Assembly: GCA_002245135.1 (NCBI GenBank)
Contig: NGBS01000588.1
Location: forward strand, 186,001 to 250,000
DNA length: 64,000 bases
Source: Proteromonas lacertae
Lineage: Eukaryota > Sar > Bigyra > Opalinata > Proteromonadidae
Reading direction: 5' to 3'
A model generated the notes under the pieces. It was not told where the DNA came from. It did no database searches and saw only the letters and a list, made by a program, of their open reading frames with translations. Below, piece after piece: positions 50,754-61,781 of the stretch. Position 1 is the first letter of the stretch; each line of letters starts with the position of its first letter. A program made the position numbers and the translations under genes.

Positions 50754-53112
50754 ATGTCATATAATATATTTGCTCAGACAGTAGGCATTGATTTGAGTAA
50801 TGCAAATGATGTACAGTTCTGTAGACTATTTTGTCAAGCTAATAACAATGATTTAGGACAGTATGTTAATTAGTATTATATTGGTAGAGCAGTACAGGCA
50901 TATGAAGAAGGAGGCTATAGTTCAAACGAAAAAAGATATAATTATCTTCACCCAACAAGTTCAAAGAATTTAGAGGAAGAAGAAGAGGAAGAAGATGATT
51001 ATTTGAATATGAGTATAATTCAGATGATGAGGAAGGGGAAATAGTCAATGAAACTATGAAAGTTTCAACAAACTCCACAAATTCTGAGAATAAACATTCA
51101 ATATTCGAGTCATATCCTTCTACACTTTCGGAAGTGATAGAAAGAGATATTGAAATTGTTAATGCATCAGTCAGAGGTGTAAGTTCATCATTTAAGGCCT
51201 TTGGTAATGTTTTATACTTATGTATGGTAATAGAGCCATCTAGGCTGTATGACAATAAAATAGAAGCATTTTGGAATGATATTGATTTTAGCAGACATTT
51301 AGCATTTATCATCACATTCACATACAAAGTGAACTTAAAAACTACGCAATCAGTCAGTGAATTAAATGAACCAAAATCAGTAAATTGCATGGGATTTCAA
51401 ACAACAGACACAGCAGATGTAATAATAGAGAATTATGTAGTTGATATTAATCATTATCATGGTTTAGGTGGAGTTTATCCAATATCAAATTCACTTCAAA
51501 TATTATTAAGTAGTGATCCAGTAATCCATAAGAATATAGATTCTGAAACGAATACTTTTTTAAATCAATATTATCCACCAAAATCAAATAGTTATGCAAA
51601 TGTGTTAGATATATGTAGAACTTTAAATGATTTTATTTTACCATTATTATTAGCAAATAATAGAGAAATTAATTCGAAATCAAGTTTACAAGATGCAATA
51701 GATTACTATTTATTAGGTGAAAATAAAAATAATAAATACAGTAATAGCAAATTTGGTGGTATATTAAATATTGTGATTATTTATTTTTTTATTTTTTTAA
51801 AATAGATTGTTCAATTGCTAGGTTAGTAAATCTACATCCAAATATTCCATATTCTATTATTGTGGATGCATTAATACAGAATAATTATGATTATCATCTT
51901 GCTGATTCAAGATTAACCTCATTAGACTGTGTTGAATGTTCAAAAGAATATAATAGACTGAATGAAATAATATTAGTTAAAGAAACGAGATATTATTGTA
52001 TTATACCTATCATAGAATATATTGTAAAAGGATTGAATCATAGATGCATGTATTGCTGTATAGAATATACATATTATTTATTTATTTATTTTATTACAAT
52101 AGTTGTTAATTTATGTAAAACTGTTGAATTTTATACACCCTGTGATAGTGATTTGTGTCAAAGTAATTACGCTGAATTACAAGGTTTTGGCTTAGAAGAT
52201 GCTGTTCTATTACATAGTTATACATTAGAATTATTAATTACATATTATATAGCAGCAGCCAGTGATACAGGTAGAGGATTCTTAAATGCACCAACTGTAT
52301 CAAAACCAAAAGCATTAACACAAGAAGAAATGTTAGAATATATGAAAGAAGGAAATAATAAAAAAGTGAATAAGTTATTTGAGAGTGTTATACCTGATGA
52401 TTTAATATCTAATGCAGAAGAACAGTCCAAAGCAGTAAATGATAAAATGAGTAAAGTTATACAGAATATACCGTCTGTTAGTGTAATGATAGAACAAGCC
52501 AAAATTCATAATTTACATAAATTTTTATTAGATAAGGATGAATTATTATATAAATTATTAGTATGGATATTTTATAATAATGAGAATAAGATAGTTCATA
52601 TCCCAAATACACTCATAAAAAATGGCAATACTGTTCAACATATATTTTACATAAAAAGAGGAACTGCAAAATCAGATGAAAGATATAAATCGCTTATAAA
52701 TGATAAGAAGAAAGAGTTTCAATATTACGTACATGGTTCTCCTTATGGTTGTTGGCATTCTATATTGAAACAAGGGATAAGAAATATGAGTCATACAAAG
52801 TATATGACATGTGGTGCTGCTTATGGAAATGGTGTTTATTTAGCTGGTACACTAGCTACTAGTTTAGGTTATGCAAGACAACCATTTGAAGTTACGTGGC
52901 CTAATAGAATTGGTTGCTCATTAACGTGTTTATCTGTTGTGGAAAGTACAAAAGTCAATGGAAGTGGTGATATATATGTTCAACCAGATGAAAAAGTAAT
53001 TTTTCCTAGATTATTGTTGATTTGGAATGGTCCTACATCAAATCGCATTAATTTGAAAGATATTCCTGGTGACTTAGATGAGTTGATTAAAAGTATAGAT
53101 ATTTTTCAATGA
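50754..53112 (+). CDS. PARP6/8-like mono-ADP-ribosyltransferase
   Basis: The start at 50754 gives MSYNIFAQTVGIDLSNAND. A short intron (about 27 nt) precedes an acidic block. The central part is RWD/UBC-like (GFQTTDTADVIIENYVV, HPNIPYSIIVDALI). The C-terminal catalytic domain has YYVHGSPYGCWHSILKQGI, MTCGAAYGNGVYLAGTLA and DEKVIFPRLLLIW, matching the divergent PARP6/PARP8/UBE2Q-like class. Those enzymes add single ADP-ribose units. One base is missing in the T-run at 51002-51004 (DDYFEYEYNS when restored). The segment YTYYLFIYFITIVV at about 52060-52105 is a 45-nt in-frame intron, not a membrane helix. Confidence 0.8.
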
Positions 53113-53198
53113 ATTATATTTTTATGATTTTTATACGTTTTGTTTAAAATCTAATAACAATCATAAATAAACACAAAAAATCATAAATATTGCTTTAT

Positions 53199-53690
53199 TT
53201 AATCTTCCTCACATGGTATTCCTGTATTAGCTTCTAAAAATCCATACACTTCATCATAAGTTATAGCTAATTCATATCTATATTCCTCCTCATTTTTACA
53301 ATGCGGATAAAACATTATATAAGGTTCTCTAAAGAACGGCAACTTTTTAATATAATCTTTTGCATCTGGATCTTGCGAGTTTAAAACAGCAATAAGCACA
53401 TCTGGTTTGTCAAATTTTAAGGATAAATCATGCCATATCTTTTGAAATCTAGTACACTCTGGGTTAGCGTTAGAACATATTCCATAAATAATATCAAACT
53501 TGTGAGTATTCACAACTTTCTTTAAATATTCTGGATTTAAGTACAACACTTTATCTTTTTGATACTTTTCATCGTTCTTTGTTCTATTTTCCATCTGTGA
53601 CATTTGTGTAGCTTCTCTTAGCGCCTCAACATTAATTTGTTGTTCACAAGACACTACAACGACTAACAGAAGTAAAATTAAGAATTTCAT
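53199..53690 (-). CDS. Secretory thioredoxin-fold protein
   Basis: The Met at 53690 begins a clear signal peptide, MKFLILLLLVVVVSCEQQ. An in-frame Met at 53741 would bury it, so 53690 is preferred. The mature part (about 145 residues) has a thioredoxin-like pattern, VLYLNPEYLKKVV then FDIIYGICSNANPECTRFQK and KIWHDLSLKFDKPDVLIAVL, followed by LPFFREPYIMFYP, the cis-Pro-like strand. The two cysteines of ICSNANPEC are six residues apart instead of CxxC, so oxidoreductase activity is doubtful. An OST3/TUSC3-like or PDI-like chaperone role in the ER is possible. Confidence 0.65.
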   Translation of the reverse strand: MKFLILLLLVVVVSCEQQINVEALREATQMSQMENRTKNDEKYQKDKVLYLNPEYLKKVVNTHKFDIIYGICSNANPECTRFQKIWHDLSLKFDKPDVLIAVLNSQDPDAKDYIKKLPFFREPYIMFYPHCKNEEEYRYELAITYDEVYGFLEANTGIPCEED

Positions 53691-53736
53691 CTCAAACTTA
53701 GAATCAAGCCATTTCGCTTTATTTTTAAAATTCAAT

Positions 53737-54253
53737 GCCATCTAAGCAAGCTGTGTTGTATTAATACCATTTATTATACTATAGATTATATTTCAATCCA
53801 ACTCTATACCGTTATTTTCACATATTCGTGTCTTTTATTGCATTAGTTGCATTTCTTACTCTTACAGCAATTCACTTTATATATCCTCACGTAAGTTTCT
53901 ACCATGTTATTTTGGAAGTATGTAGTAATGTTTATTTGTATAGCATATTAAAAAAGATCAACTACAGCTTTCTCTATTTGTTTTATCAGCATTTCATATT
54001 ACCTTATCAATTTTATTTGTATTTCACCGCATATCTGAATGGAAAGGTTGGTGTCAATTCTATACTACTCTGATTTATTATGTATTAGTAATGAAATTTG
54101 TATTACCTATTATTTTTGAAGGTATAAAAGATTTATTGTTTTATTTATAAAATAGAATATGTTGTTTTACCAGGAATTCAACAACCAGATATATTATCTT
54201 ATGATTTATTCAACTTGGCTTATTGGATATTTTATTTAAGCTTGTTATATTAA
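53737..54253 (+). CDS. Small four-helix membrane protein
   Basis: Four short exons (introns 26-33 nt) join into about 140 residues: MPSKQAVLLYFNPTLYRY, FVSFIALVAFLTLTAIHFI, LQLSLFVLSAFHITLSILFV, WCQFYTTLIYYVLVMKFVLP and LFNLAYWIFYLSLLY. Three or four hydrophobic helices alternate with short basic loops. The frame is continuous only if the first intron starts inside the codon after AVL. The start is 46 bp from the oppositely oriented thioredoxin-fold gene, so they share a very short promoter. No family recognised. Confidence 0.6.
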
Positions 54254-54350
54254 AATGTATATTTAAAGATTATTGTGTTTTTGTTTGATAATAAACCATC
54301 ATTACTTTTTTGTTTTTGTAACAGAAAAACGAATATATTTTTAGAATAAA

Positions 54351-55322
54351 ATGGACGAACATTTTGCTTCTGTGTTAAGAGAATTCCCTCCTGTTGATTT
54401 ATACTTTTTGTATGGATCAGGTATATTTCACCAAGAAGGTTATACAGAGAAAGACATGAAAAGTGCAATGGTTGATATAATATTTGCTGTGAATGATCCA
54501 ATGAAATGGCATGAAGAAAATATTGATTTAAATCCAGAGCATTATTCGTTTTGCAAAATATTACCAAAACGTTTATTCAATTCTTTACAAAGTGCAGGAG
54601 GTGGAGTTTTTTTCAATACATTGGTGAAGCTACACAATGGAATGACAGTTAAATATGGCATTATTAGCAACAAAGATCTGATCAATGATCTAGAATTCTG
54701 GACAACTTTCTATCTAAGTGGCCGATTGCAAAAGCCAGTGAAAATAATGAAATGTAACCCAATATTCAAATCACCTTTAAGAAATAACCTAAAAATGGCA
54801 ACTAATGCTTCATTACTCTTACTTCCTGAAAAAACAAATCTTGATAACTTGTTATTAGTATATATTATTATGATTCTATATGTGTTTAAATAGACAATCA
54901 GTGGTTTATCCTATGCAGGAGATGTAAGAATGGGAATAGCAGAAAATCCAAATAAAGTGAAGAATATAGTCAAAGGTAATTATGATAGATTTAAACAGTT
55001 ATATGAGCCAATATTAATGAAAATACCTGAAATACAGTATAATAGTACCACTAACGAGATAATAAGAGATACTACATGGTCAGCTACTAAGAATTTGATA
55101 AAACCATTACCATTAGATATTACTGAAAAAATCTATTTGAGTGATATTAAGAAAGAAACAATTGAGCAAGCTGTAATACAGAAATCAATTAGAACGAAGC
55201 TGATGCATCATGTTAGATACTACAGTGCTTGTCAATCTACCAAAGGATTTATTACAAATGGATTCTCAAAGTCTTCTATCTATCTCAGTCGTAAAATTAT
55301 GAAATTTTTAAGTCGTAAATAA
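54351..55322 (+). CDS. TAM41: TAM41-like phosphatidate cytidylyltransferase
   Basis: Two exons with one intron of about 36 nt (about 54858-54893). The nucleotidyltransferase start is VDLYFLYGSGIFHQEGY, followed by MVDIIFAVNDPMKWHEENI, a signature of the TAM41/MMP37 family, then GGGVFFNTLV, VKYGIISNKDLINDLEFWTT, FYLSGRLQKPVKI and ISGLSYAGDVRMGIAENPNK. TAM41 makes CDP-diacylglycerol on the inner mitochondrial membrane for cardiolipin synthesis. The length (about 310 residues) fits. Its presence implies a mitochondrion-type organelle with cardiolipin or phosphatidylglycerol synthesis. No frame break is seen. Confidence 0.92.
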
Positions 55323-55362
55323 TCTTAGTCAATGATAAGTCGAATAAATTCGATGATTTGAT

Positions 55363-55548
55363 TTACTTTCTTGTTTTTTTGTGTTTAAAACCATAACTAC
55401 GATAATAAATGTGTATAGAGAATAAGAATAATGGTGATTCAACAACCATAATTTTTCCGCACATCACTTTTTCAAAAAACCTGCTTTGCTTTTCACCTTC
55501 GCTAGTATATTCACTGCTAGATGTATTCTTCATTATAGCTGTATTCAT
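55363..55548 (-). CDS. Short open frame, uncertain gene
   Basis: A 61-residue frame starts 12 bp from the oppositely oriented gene at 55560 and ends in a Lys/Arg-rich tail (GFKHKKTRK). It contains one hydrophobic stretch (VVESPLFLFSIHIYY). It fills the only gap between two genes and uses better codons than surrounding noncoding DNA, but there is no homology evidence. It may be a small membrane protein or chance. Confidence 0.3.
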   Translation of the reverse strand: MNTAIMKNTSSSEYTSEGEKQSRFFEKVMCGKIMVVESPLFLFSIHIYYRSYGFKHKKTRK

Positions 55549-55559
55549 TGCATAGAATT

Positions 55560-56024
55560 ATGAGTAAAACAAACAATAGAACAAACCACAATCTAAAAGA
55601 CGAAAGAGATTTACTTCAGACCGCATATATAAGTACGTAGTAACTTGATTAAGTGATAGGATACGTTGATGAAATTAATTCACTTCATCCAACTGAGTTT
55701 CTCGAAGTACAAAGAGATATTGAAACCATTTTGGTATATAACCTGCTATTATATTTCATAGAAAAATACAGCTCAATCTATAGTTGACACAAACAATGAC
55801 ATCAAGTCAAAAGCCATAATGTTTGAAAATCAAGTAGAAAAAATGATCCAAAAGACCTTGTAAATATTTCACAGCTATATACTCTCTAGAAAAAGCAAAA
55901 CTACAATGAACGAAAGTACATCTGCATTTAAAGAGGGTATTTCTGTATTATATAACATCCTATAGACATCAGACAACAACAAAAGCTTATCGATGACTTT
56001 AATAGAACATTTGAGAAATTATAA
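55560..56024 (+). CDS. Small coiled-coil protein, five short exons
   Basis: Starts at 55560 (MSKTNNRTNHNLKDERDLLQ). Four introns of about 23-30 nt preserve the frame through YVDEINSLHPTEFLEVQRDI, NTAQSIVDTNNDIKSKAIMF and DIRQQQKLIDDFNRTFEKL. The product is about 120 residues and helical, similar in size and character to BLOC/BORC- or SNARE-associated subunits, but I cannot assign it. All exons are short, so the gene is visible only by chaining splice sites. Confidence 0.6.
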
Positions 56025-56200
56025 TACCATTATACTGTCAACTTCTTCAATAAAACAAAATCATTTCTTTAGACCATATTATAAACTTATAATTTGTTTT
56101 TATCTATATGTTTTTATTTAATTTAGAGTAATATTTCATAATATAAGGATTTATAAATTACAAAAATCAATTACAAAAATAATAGTCGTTTTATCCAAAA

Positions 56201-58175
56201 ATGTCATTCCCTTTATCATCGATTCAAAGCTTTTTAGAGAAATATGTAAATAACCCAGAAGTATATTTATGAAATGCTTATACATAGGAAGTGTTACAAA
56301 ATTCAAAAGACAATTCATCAGAATTGAAAGGAATACTAAAGACAGTTTTTGATTATGGTATTTATATGTGTATAATAAAATAGCAAAACAATTTGATGAA
56401 ACAGAGATGAGTGGTCTAAGTGAATTACTTACACAAGATATGGATTTAGAACAAATTTGGGAACAAATTCGATTGGAAGTATTTATAATTTTGTTATTAA
56501 ATTCGTATATAGAATATTCCATTGAAAAAATGGTTAAATAAAGAATATATAGAAATATCATCAAATCCAATATTATTTTTAGAAGAAACAGATGAAAATA
56601 ATAATAAGAATGATGAAAATACAGACAATGAAGAAGAAAATGAAGAAGAAAATATGGAAGAAGAAAATGACAAAAATGAAGAGGAGAATGTGAATGAATA
56701 TGTTGATGAGGAAGAAGGCGATGGCGAAGATGATGAAAAATATGAAGAAATAAACGATATAACCAATATACACAAAGATAGTAATGAAGAAGATGATGAA
56801 TTTGAAGATCTGTATAATAATATATAAATATTGTTCTATTGTTTATAATATTAATAGTGAAAAAGATGAAGAAGGATACAAAGTAAAAAGTAACAAATTC
56901 TTTAATGAAGATGATTTAGAAAGATTTGAAGAATTGGATGAAAAATTATTTGGAGATTTAGAAGATGATGAAGATAATAATAATAATAATGACCAAGAAG
57001 AAGATAATGAAGAAGAAGAAGAAGGTGATGATGATAATGATAGTGATGCTTATTTAGATGTAACAAAGAATTATGAAGATCCAAAAAGTAAATCAAAATT
57101 TGATGAGTATATATATACATAATTATAATATTATATCATTAGTTATAAATATGAAGATTTCTTCGAACCACCAGATGATGAAAAAGAGAAAGATACTGAA
57201 GAAATAGAAGGAGATATATTAAATTCAAATTTCCAAATAAAGCAAAGCAAATTATTAAATAAAATAATAGAATTAGAAGCTGAAGCAATTGATGATAAAC
57301 CATGGATGTTAAAAGGTGAAATTACAGCCAAATCTCGACCAGAGAACAGTACTTTAGAAGCAGATATTGATTATGATAGACAAGTACCAGTAGCACCATT
57401 ATTAACAGCAGAAAGCAACCAAAGTTTAGAAGAAATTATAAAAAAAAGAATCATAGAAGAATCATGGGATGATGTGATAAGAATGAAAATAGAAGAAAAA
57501 CCTGAAAAAGAATTAGTTGAATTAAGTCAAGAGAAATCTAAAGAAGGCTTAGGTGATATATATGAAAAAGAATATATGGAACAAACTGGTAAATGGGATC
57601 CTGATGAAGAAACAAAGAAAGCTGAAGCTGAAGCAGATCAAATATTTAGAAAAATATGTTATTATTTAGATGCATTATCTAATTTTCATTATACACCAAA
57701 ACCTGTAATAAATGAATTAGAGATTAAAGTAAACGCTCCTGCGTTGAAGATGGAAGAAAGTATTCCCTTATCATACTCAATGGCCAATCAAAAAGCTCCA
57801 GAAGAAATAATGTCAAAACAGAAGGATGAATTGAAGGATATAAAGGAAATGACAAGTGATGAGAAGCAGAAGAAAAGACAATTGAAGAAAACAATGAAGA
57901 GAAAGGTAAAGAAAGAAAAGGATGCTATTAATAAGATAGTTGAAAGATTAAATCCTGGATTAGGCAATAAGTATTCTAAAGAAAAAATAAAGGATGCATT
58001 ATTACAAAGAAATGTGAAAGAAGGTAAAGTAACTGGTAATGTATCGAAGACTTCAAGTGCATTATTTAATCAGCTACAGGATGAATTGGATAAGCAAGTT
58101 GCAAGTTTCAAAGGAACAGATGAACCACCTAAGAAGAAAAGAAAGAGCAATAAAGTTGCTCAATATAAATTATAA
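56201..58175 (+). CDS. MPP10: U3 snoRNP protein MPP10
   Basis: The start at 56201 gives MSFPLSSIQSFLEKYVNN. Introns of about 25-35 nt join LEQIWEQIRLE to NIPLKKWLNKEY, the MPP10 N-terminal motif. Long Asp/Glu/Asn-rich blocks follow, then the conserved GEITAKSRPENSTLEADIDY segment, ALKMEESIPLSYSMANQKAP, and a basic C-terminus (KKRQLKKTMKRKVKKEKDAI). MPP10 is a core subunit of the small-subunit processome that helps cleave pre-rRNA around the 18S. The acid-then-basic layout is as in yeast and animals. Confidence 0.9.
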
Positions 58176-58336
58176 AATATAATAGTTGTTTCGTTGTTTT
58201 TCCTATATATATTTTTAAGTATTATGATTTGTTCTGATGTATGGGAAGTTAATTGTCTGATAATATATAGAAATACTTTAGAAAATTGATAATAAAAATT
58301 CAAACCTTCAAGCCAAAATCGTTTTATTTTGATAAA

Positions 58337-59750
58337 ATGGAAGAAAAAAATGAACAGGGAATATATTTGACAGAAGTAGAAGTACCACAACAGTATAAAT
58401 ATTATTGTTTTTATACAATTAGAGTAAAACTGAAGAAACCTGAAACACCTCCATCCATTAAAATACAAGAGGAAGAAGTTACATATGATGAAAAAGGACC
58501 AATTGTATATTTAATGTGATATTCCATATTTTTAGAATATGCCTGAAAGAGTTGACTTTAATGCCTTAATGGACCATGTTACAACAAATGTAAATATGCC
58601 AATAAGAAGACAAGATCATCTGTATCAATATAAAGCAGTTTGTACATCAAACATCTCTGAAGCAATAGTAAAAGATGCTTTTTGGCTTGTTCTATCTAAA
58701 TGTTTTATAAAAGAACGAAATTTTGAAGTTGAAACTAAACTATACTCACGACTATCAGAAAATTACACAAAACTATTTGAAGAAACAGATTCAGATTTAA
58801 AAGATTTAGTGTTTTTGAGATATGCAGATATGTTAGCACAAGCCGTATATTTTGGAATGTATACAGCCTATCCAAACAGTAGATGTGAACTCTCTCAAGA
58901 TTTCCGACATAAAATTATGGATATCACAAGTTACTGGATCACAGGATTACAATGTCCATTGTACGATGATCACCACTGGAAAATGGTTCCTTCTATGATA
59001 ACAAAAAAAGAAAGAGGAAAAATAGAAAAACAAAATTTAACCAAAAAATTTAATCTTCCTTTAAACACAAAATCATTAGAGGATCAATTGAATAAGAAAT
59101 TAGATAATATTGACAAAATGATGAAAAGTCAATTACTAAATGGAAATAATAATAATAATAATAATAATAATATGGATGATGGAATAATTCAATCTTCTAG
59201 AAATATAAATCCTTCAAGCCCAATAGCAAACTCCTCTACAAATGCAGCAGCTACAGCAGCAGCAGGTGCTAAATTTATGAAAGAAGTAGCTGAATATGGT
59301 AAAGTGAGATCATTTTATGTTGGTAAATGTAAACCTGCTACTAGAGGTTATATCGCTTTAAGTCATGGAGAATTAATAGATAAACATTTACAGAAATATG
59401 GAGAAAGAGTATTATCTACCCAACATGCATTTCCTATAAAAATTACAGAATTTCCTCGAAGAGAAGATGATGAATTGATTGGTGAGAAAGCAGATACAAT
59501 CGATGAAGAGAATCATGTTCAAACATACCAAGATGTTGTTTATAAAACAAAACATGTGAGAAGAGAGATATATAAGGAGTATGAAAAGAAAAAGAAACAG
59601 ACTAATCGAGAAGTTAGGTTAATTGAAGATAAACATAAACGAGAAATTGAGAATATAAAGAGTGAAGCAAAGAAAGTGAAAGATTTACATGAATTTTCGA
59701 ACTATTTAGTAAGTCAGTGGAGTTTGAAGAGTATGAAAAATAATCAATAG
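58337..59750 (+). CDS. FAM227-like protein
   Basis: The first exon starts at 58337 (MEEKNEQGIYLTEVEVPQQ). An intron of about 31 nt near 58506-58536 joins NMPERVDFNALMDHVTTNVN. The FWWh-type motif region is DAFWLVLSKCFIKERNFEVE, followed by LRYADMLAQAVYFGMYTAYP and IMDITSYWITGLQCPLYDDH, typical of FAM227A/B relatives, which in animals are testis/cilium-associated. A coiled coil (REIYKEYEKKKKQTNREVR) ends it. An Asn run lies at about 59146-59172. It fits with CFAP58 as part of a flagellar gene set. Confidence 0.75.
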
Positions 59751-59854
59751 TTGAATAATATAAATGTAATATCTATAATTTATTTATTTCTATGAAATGT
59801 TGAATGTATAAAAAGAAAAAGAAAAGAATATAAATAATTAAGAAGGATAATATT

Positions 59855-60649
59855 CTAAATAATTTCATTAACAATATTATTACTTGAATATTTCCTACAT
59901 CCTGGACCTCCTCTATTGAAAAAATTCTTTACATTTCTTTTAATACCATAATCGAATGGATTATGGTATTTTCCATTTCTGTCATAAAAATGTGGATATT
60001 TTCTATAATTAATAAATTCATTTGTTGTTATATTTGATATGACATTTCCTGTATGACTAACTAACATTAAAACTATTAATTAAGAAAAAATAAAAACGAA
60101 TATATAATTTGGAAAATAAAAAGATATAACTTCCAGTAAATAATGTATATAAAGCACATACCATTATCATACCACTTGCACATCTTATACTTTTCATCAC
60201 TTGTTCTGCTTTTCTCTGTGGAGATATTTCTAAATATATTCTCATGAAAAACAACACATCCAATACTACAAAAGTGTAAAACATGAAGAAGACGAATAAA
60301 TAGAATTCTTTATAATTATTCTCTCCAATACAATTCATCATCCACCCGCAATGATGATCAAATTTACTTACACATTTATTACATAACTATATATACAATT
60401 AATAAATAATAACAATAAATAAAATGAAATATACTGAACAGTGTTTGGATCTGATTGGTTTTTCTATTCTACAAGTAACACAATATCTTTTATTATCAAT
60501 ACTTTCATCATTGACTATTTGATTTAGATATACTTCAATATAATTTGTTCTTATATTATTCCATGAACTATTATCAGTTGTTATTCTTTTAATATTATCG
60601 ACCAAAAAACCAGGATTTCTAAGATGACATTTAAACCAATTGAAAAACT

Positions 60650-60685
<36 letters not shown>

Positions 60686-61692
60686 CATAAATAACAAAAG
60701 GTTAAAAAGCAATTCTAAGTACCAATATGAATATAATTGCCTGTGTATATAAATCAAATACATTGAATAACAGAATATTACACTAACGATCAATATAGTA
60801 GCTATCATATAATTCATTTTATCTAACTCTGAAGGCTTAAAACATTTCTTAAATAATAAATATATATTTGATTTTGCTGCTTCTAATATAATAATATCAC
60901 ACTGAGTATCTGAATTTACTTCAGCATTGGGTAAAACATATGAATAAGGAGTTTCATTCTTAATATTCTTTGAATGGATTTGATCTTTTGCTCCAAAATC
61001 TAATAATAGCTTTACTACACCATAAAGGCCTTTTAAAGCAGCATAATGTAAAGGATAATTCTTTTCATTATCCAAAATATCGACTGATGCATTCTCTAAC
61101 AGTAAATATTCAACAGTATCACAGTGGTTGAAGTAAACAGCCCAATGTAATGCAGTTTTTCTATCATAGTCTTGGATATTTATATCTACACCAAGTGTTA
61201 ATAAGTAGTTTATTACTAATATATGATCATTTTGTGCAGCTAAGTGTAAACATGATATTCCATGATCATTTACTGAAGATGGATTTAATCCTAATCCGAC
61301 TAACATTTTTGCACCTTCTAAATTACCTCCCCATGCACACCAGTGAATAATGAGTTAATAGAAACGTAATATTTGCAATTATATAAAACAAAAGATATAT
61401 GAAGTGCATTTTCTCCATTATTATTGGTTATATGTATGTTGCCATTATGCTCTATGAAATATCTTAAAATGTTATTTCTTTTAAGATATGAAGCTAATTT
61501 ATAAATAAATATTATATAATACCCCACATTAGCAATGAATTACCATTGTTATCCACTGTGTTACTATTAATAAAACCGGTATTCAATAGATCTTTAAGCT
61601 AATAAATGTACTATATTTGACAATACAATATCTATTTTATCATTCATAATTGCTTCGTAAGATTGAAGCAATATACTTTTTGATCCTTCCAT
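59855..61692 (-). CDS. Ankyrin-repeat DHHC palmitoyltransferase (HIP14-like)
   Basis: The start at 61692 gives [20 protein letters not shown]. Ankyrin repeats follow ([60 protein letters not shown]). Next come transmembrane segments and the cysteine-rich domain: [20 protein letters not shown] then [20 protein letters not shown]. The active-site Cys of DHHC is intact. More membrane helices and a short tail end it at 59855. Such enzymes S-palmitoylate proteins in the Golgi/endomembranes and use ankyrin repeats for substrate choice. One base seems missing near 61345-61362 between the second and third repeats. An (AT)n intron lies at 60654-60681. Confidence 0.87.
60654..60681 (-). repeat. (AT)n tract inside a palmitoyltransferase intron
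   Basis: Alternating AT of about 28 bp lies between the transmembrane exon and the exon before the DHHC domain. Confidence 0.8.
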
Positions 61693-61781
61693 TCTTTATA
61701 AATTTAAAAGTCAGAATATATCCGTTTCAGATTTATTTCATTTCATTTTATTTGATCATAGAAATAGTTAATTGATTTATA

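Noticed and set aside
52050-52110. Transmembrane segment in the PARP6/8-like protein
   Set aside because: It is a 45-nt in-frame intron with GTATAG donor and AATAG acceptor; splicing gives CMYCFVNLCKTVEF.
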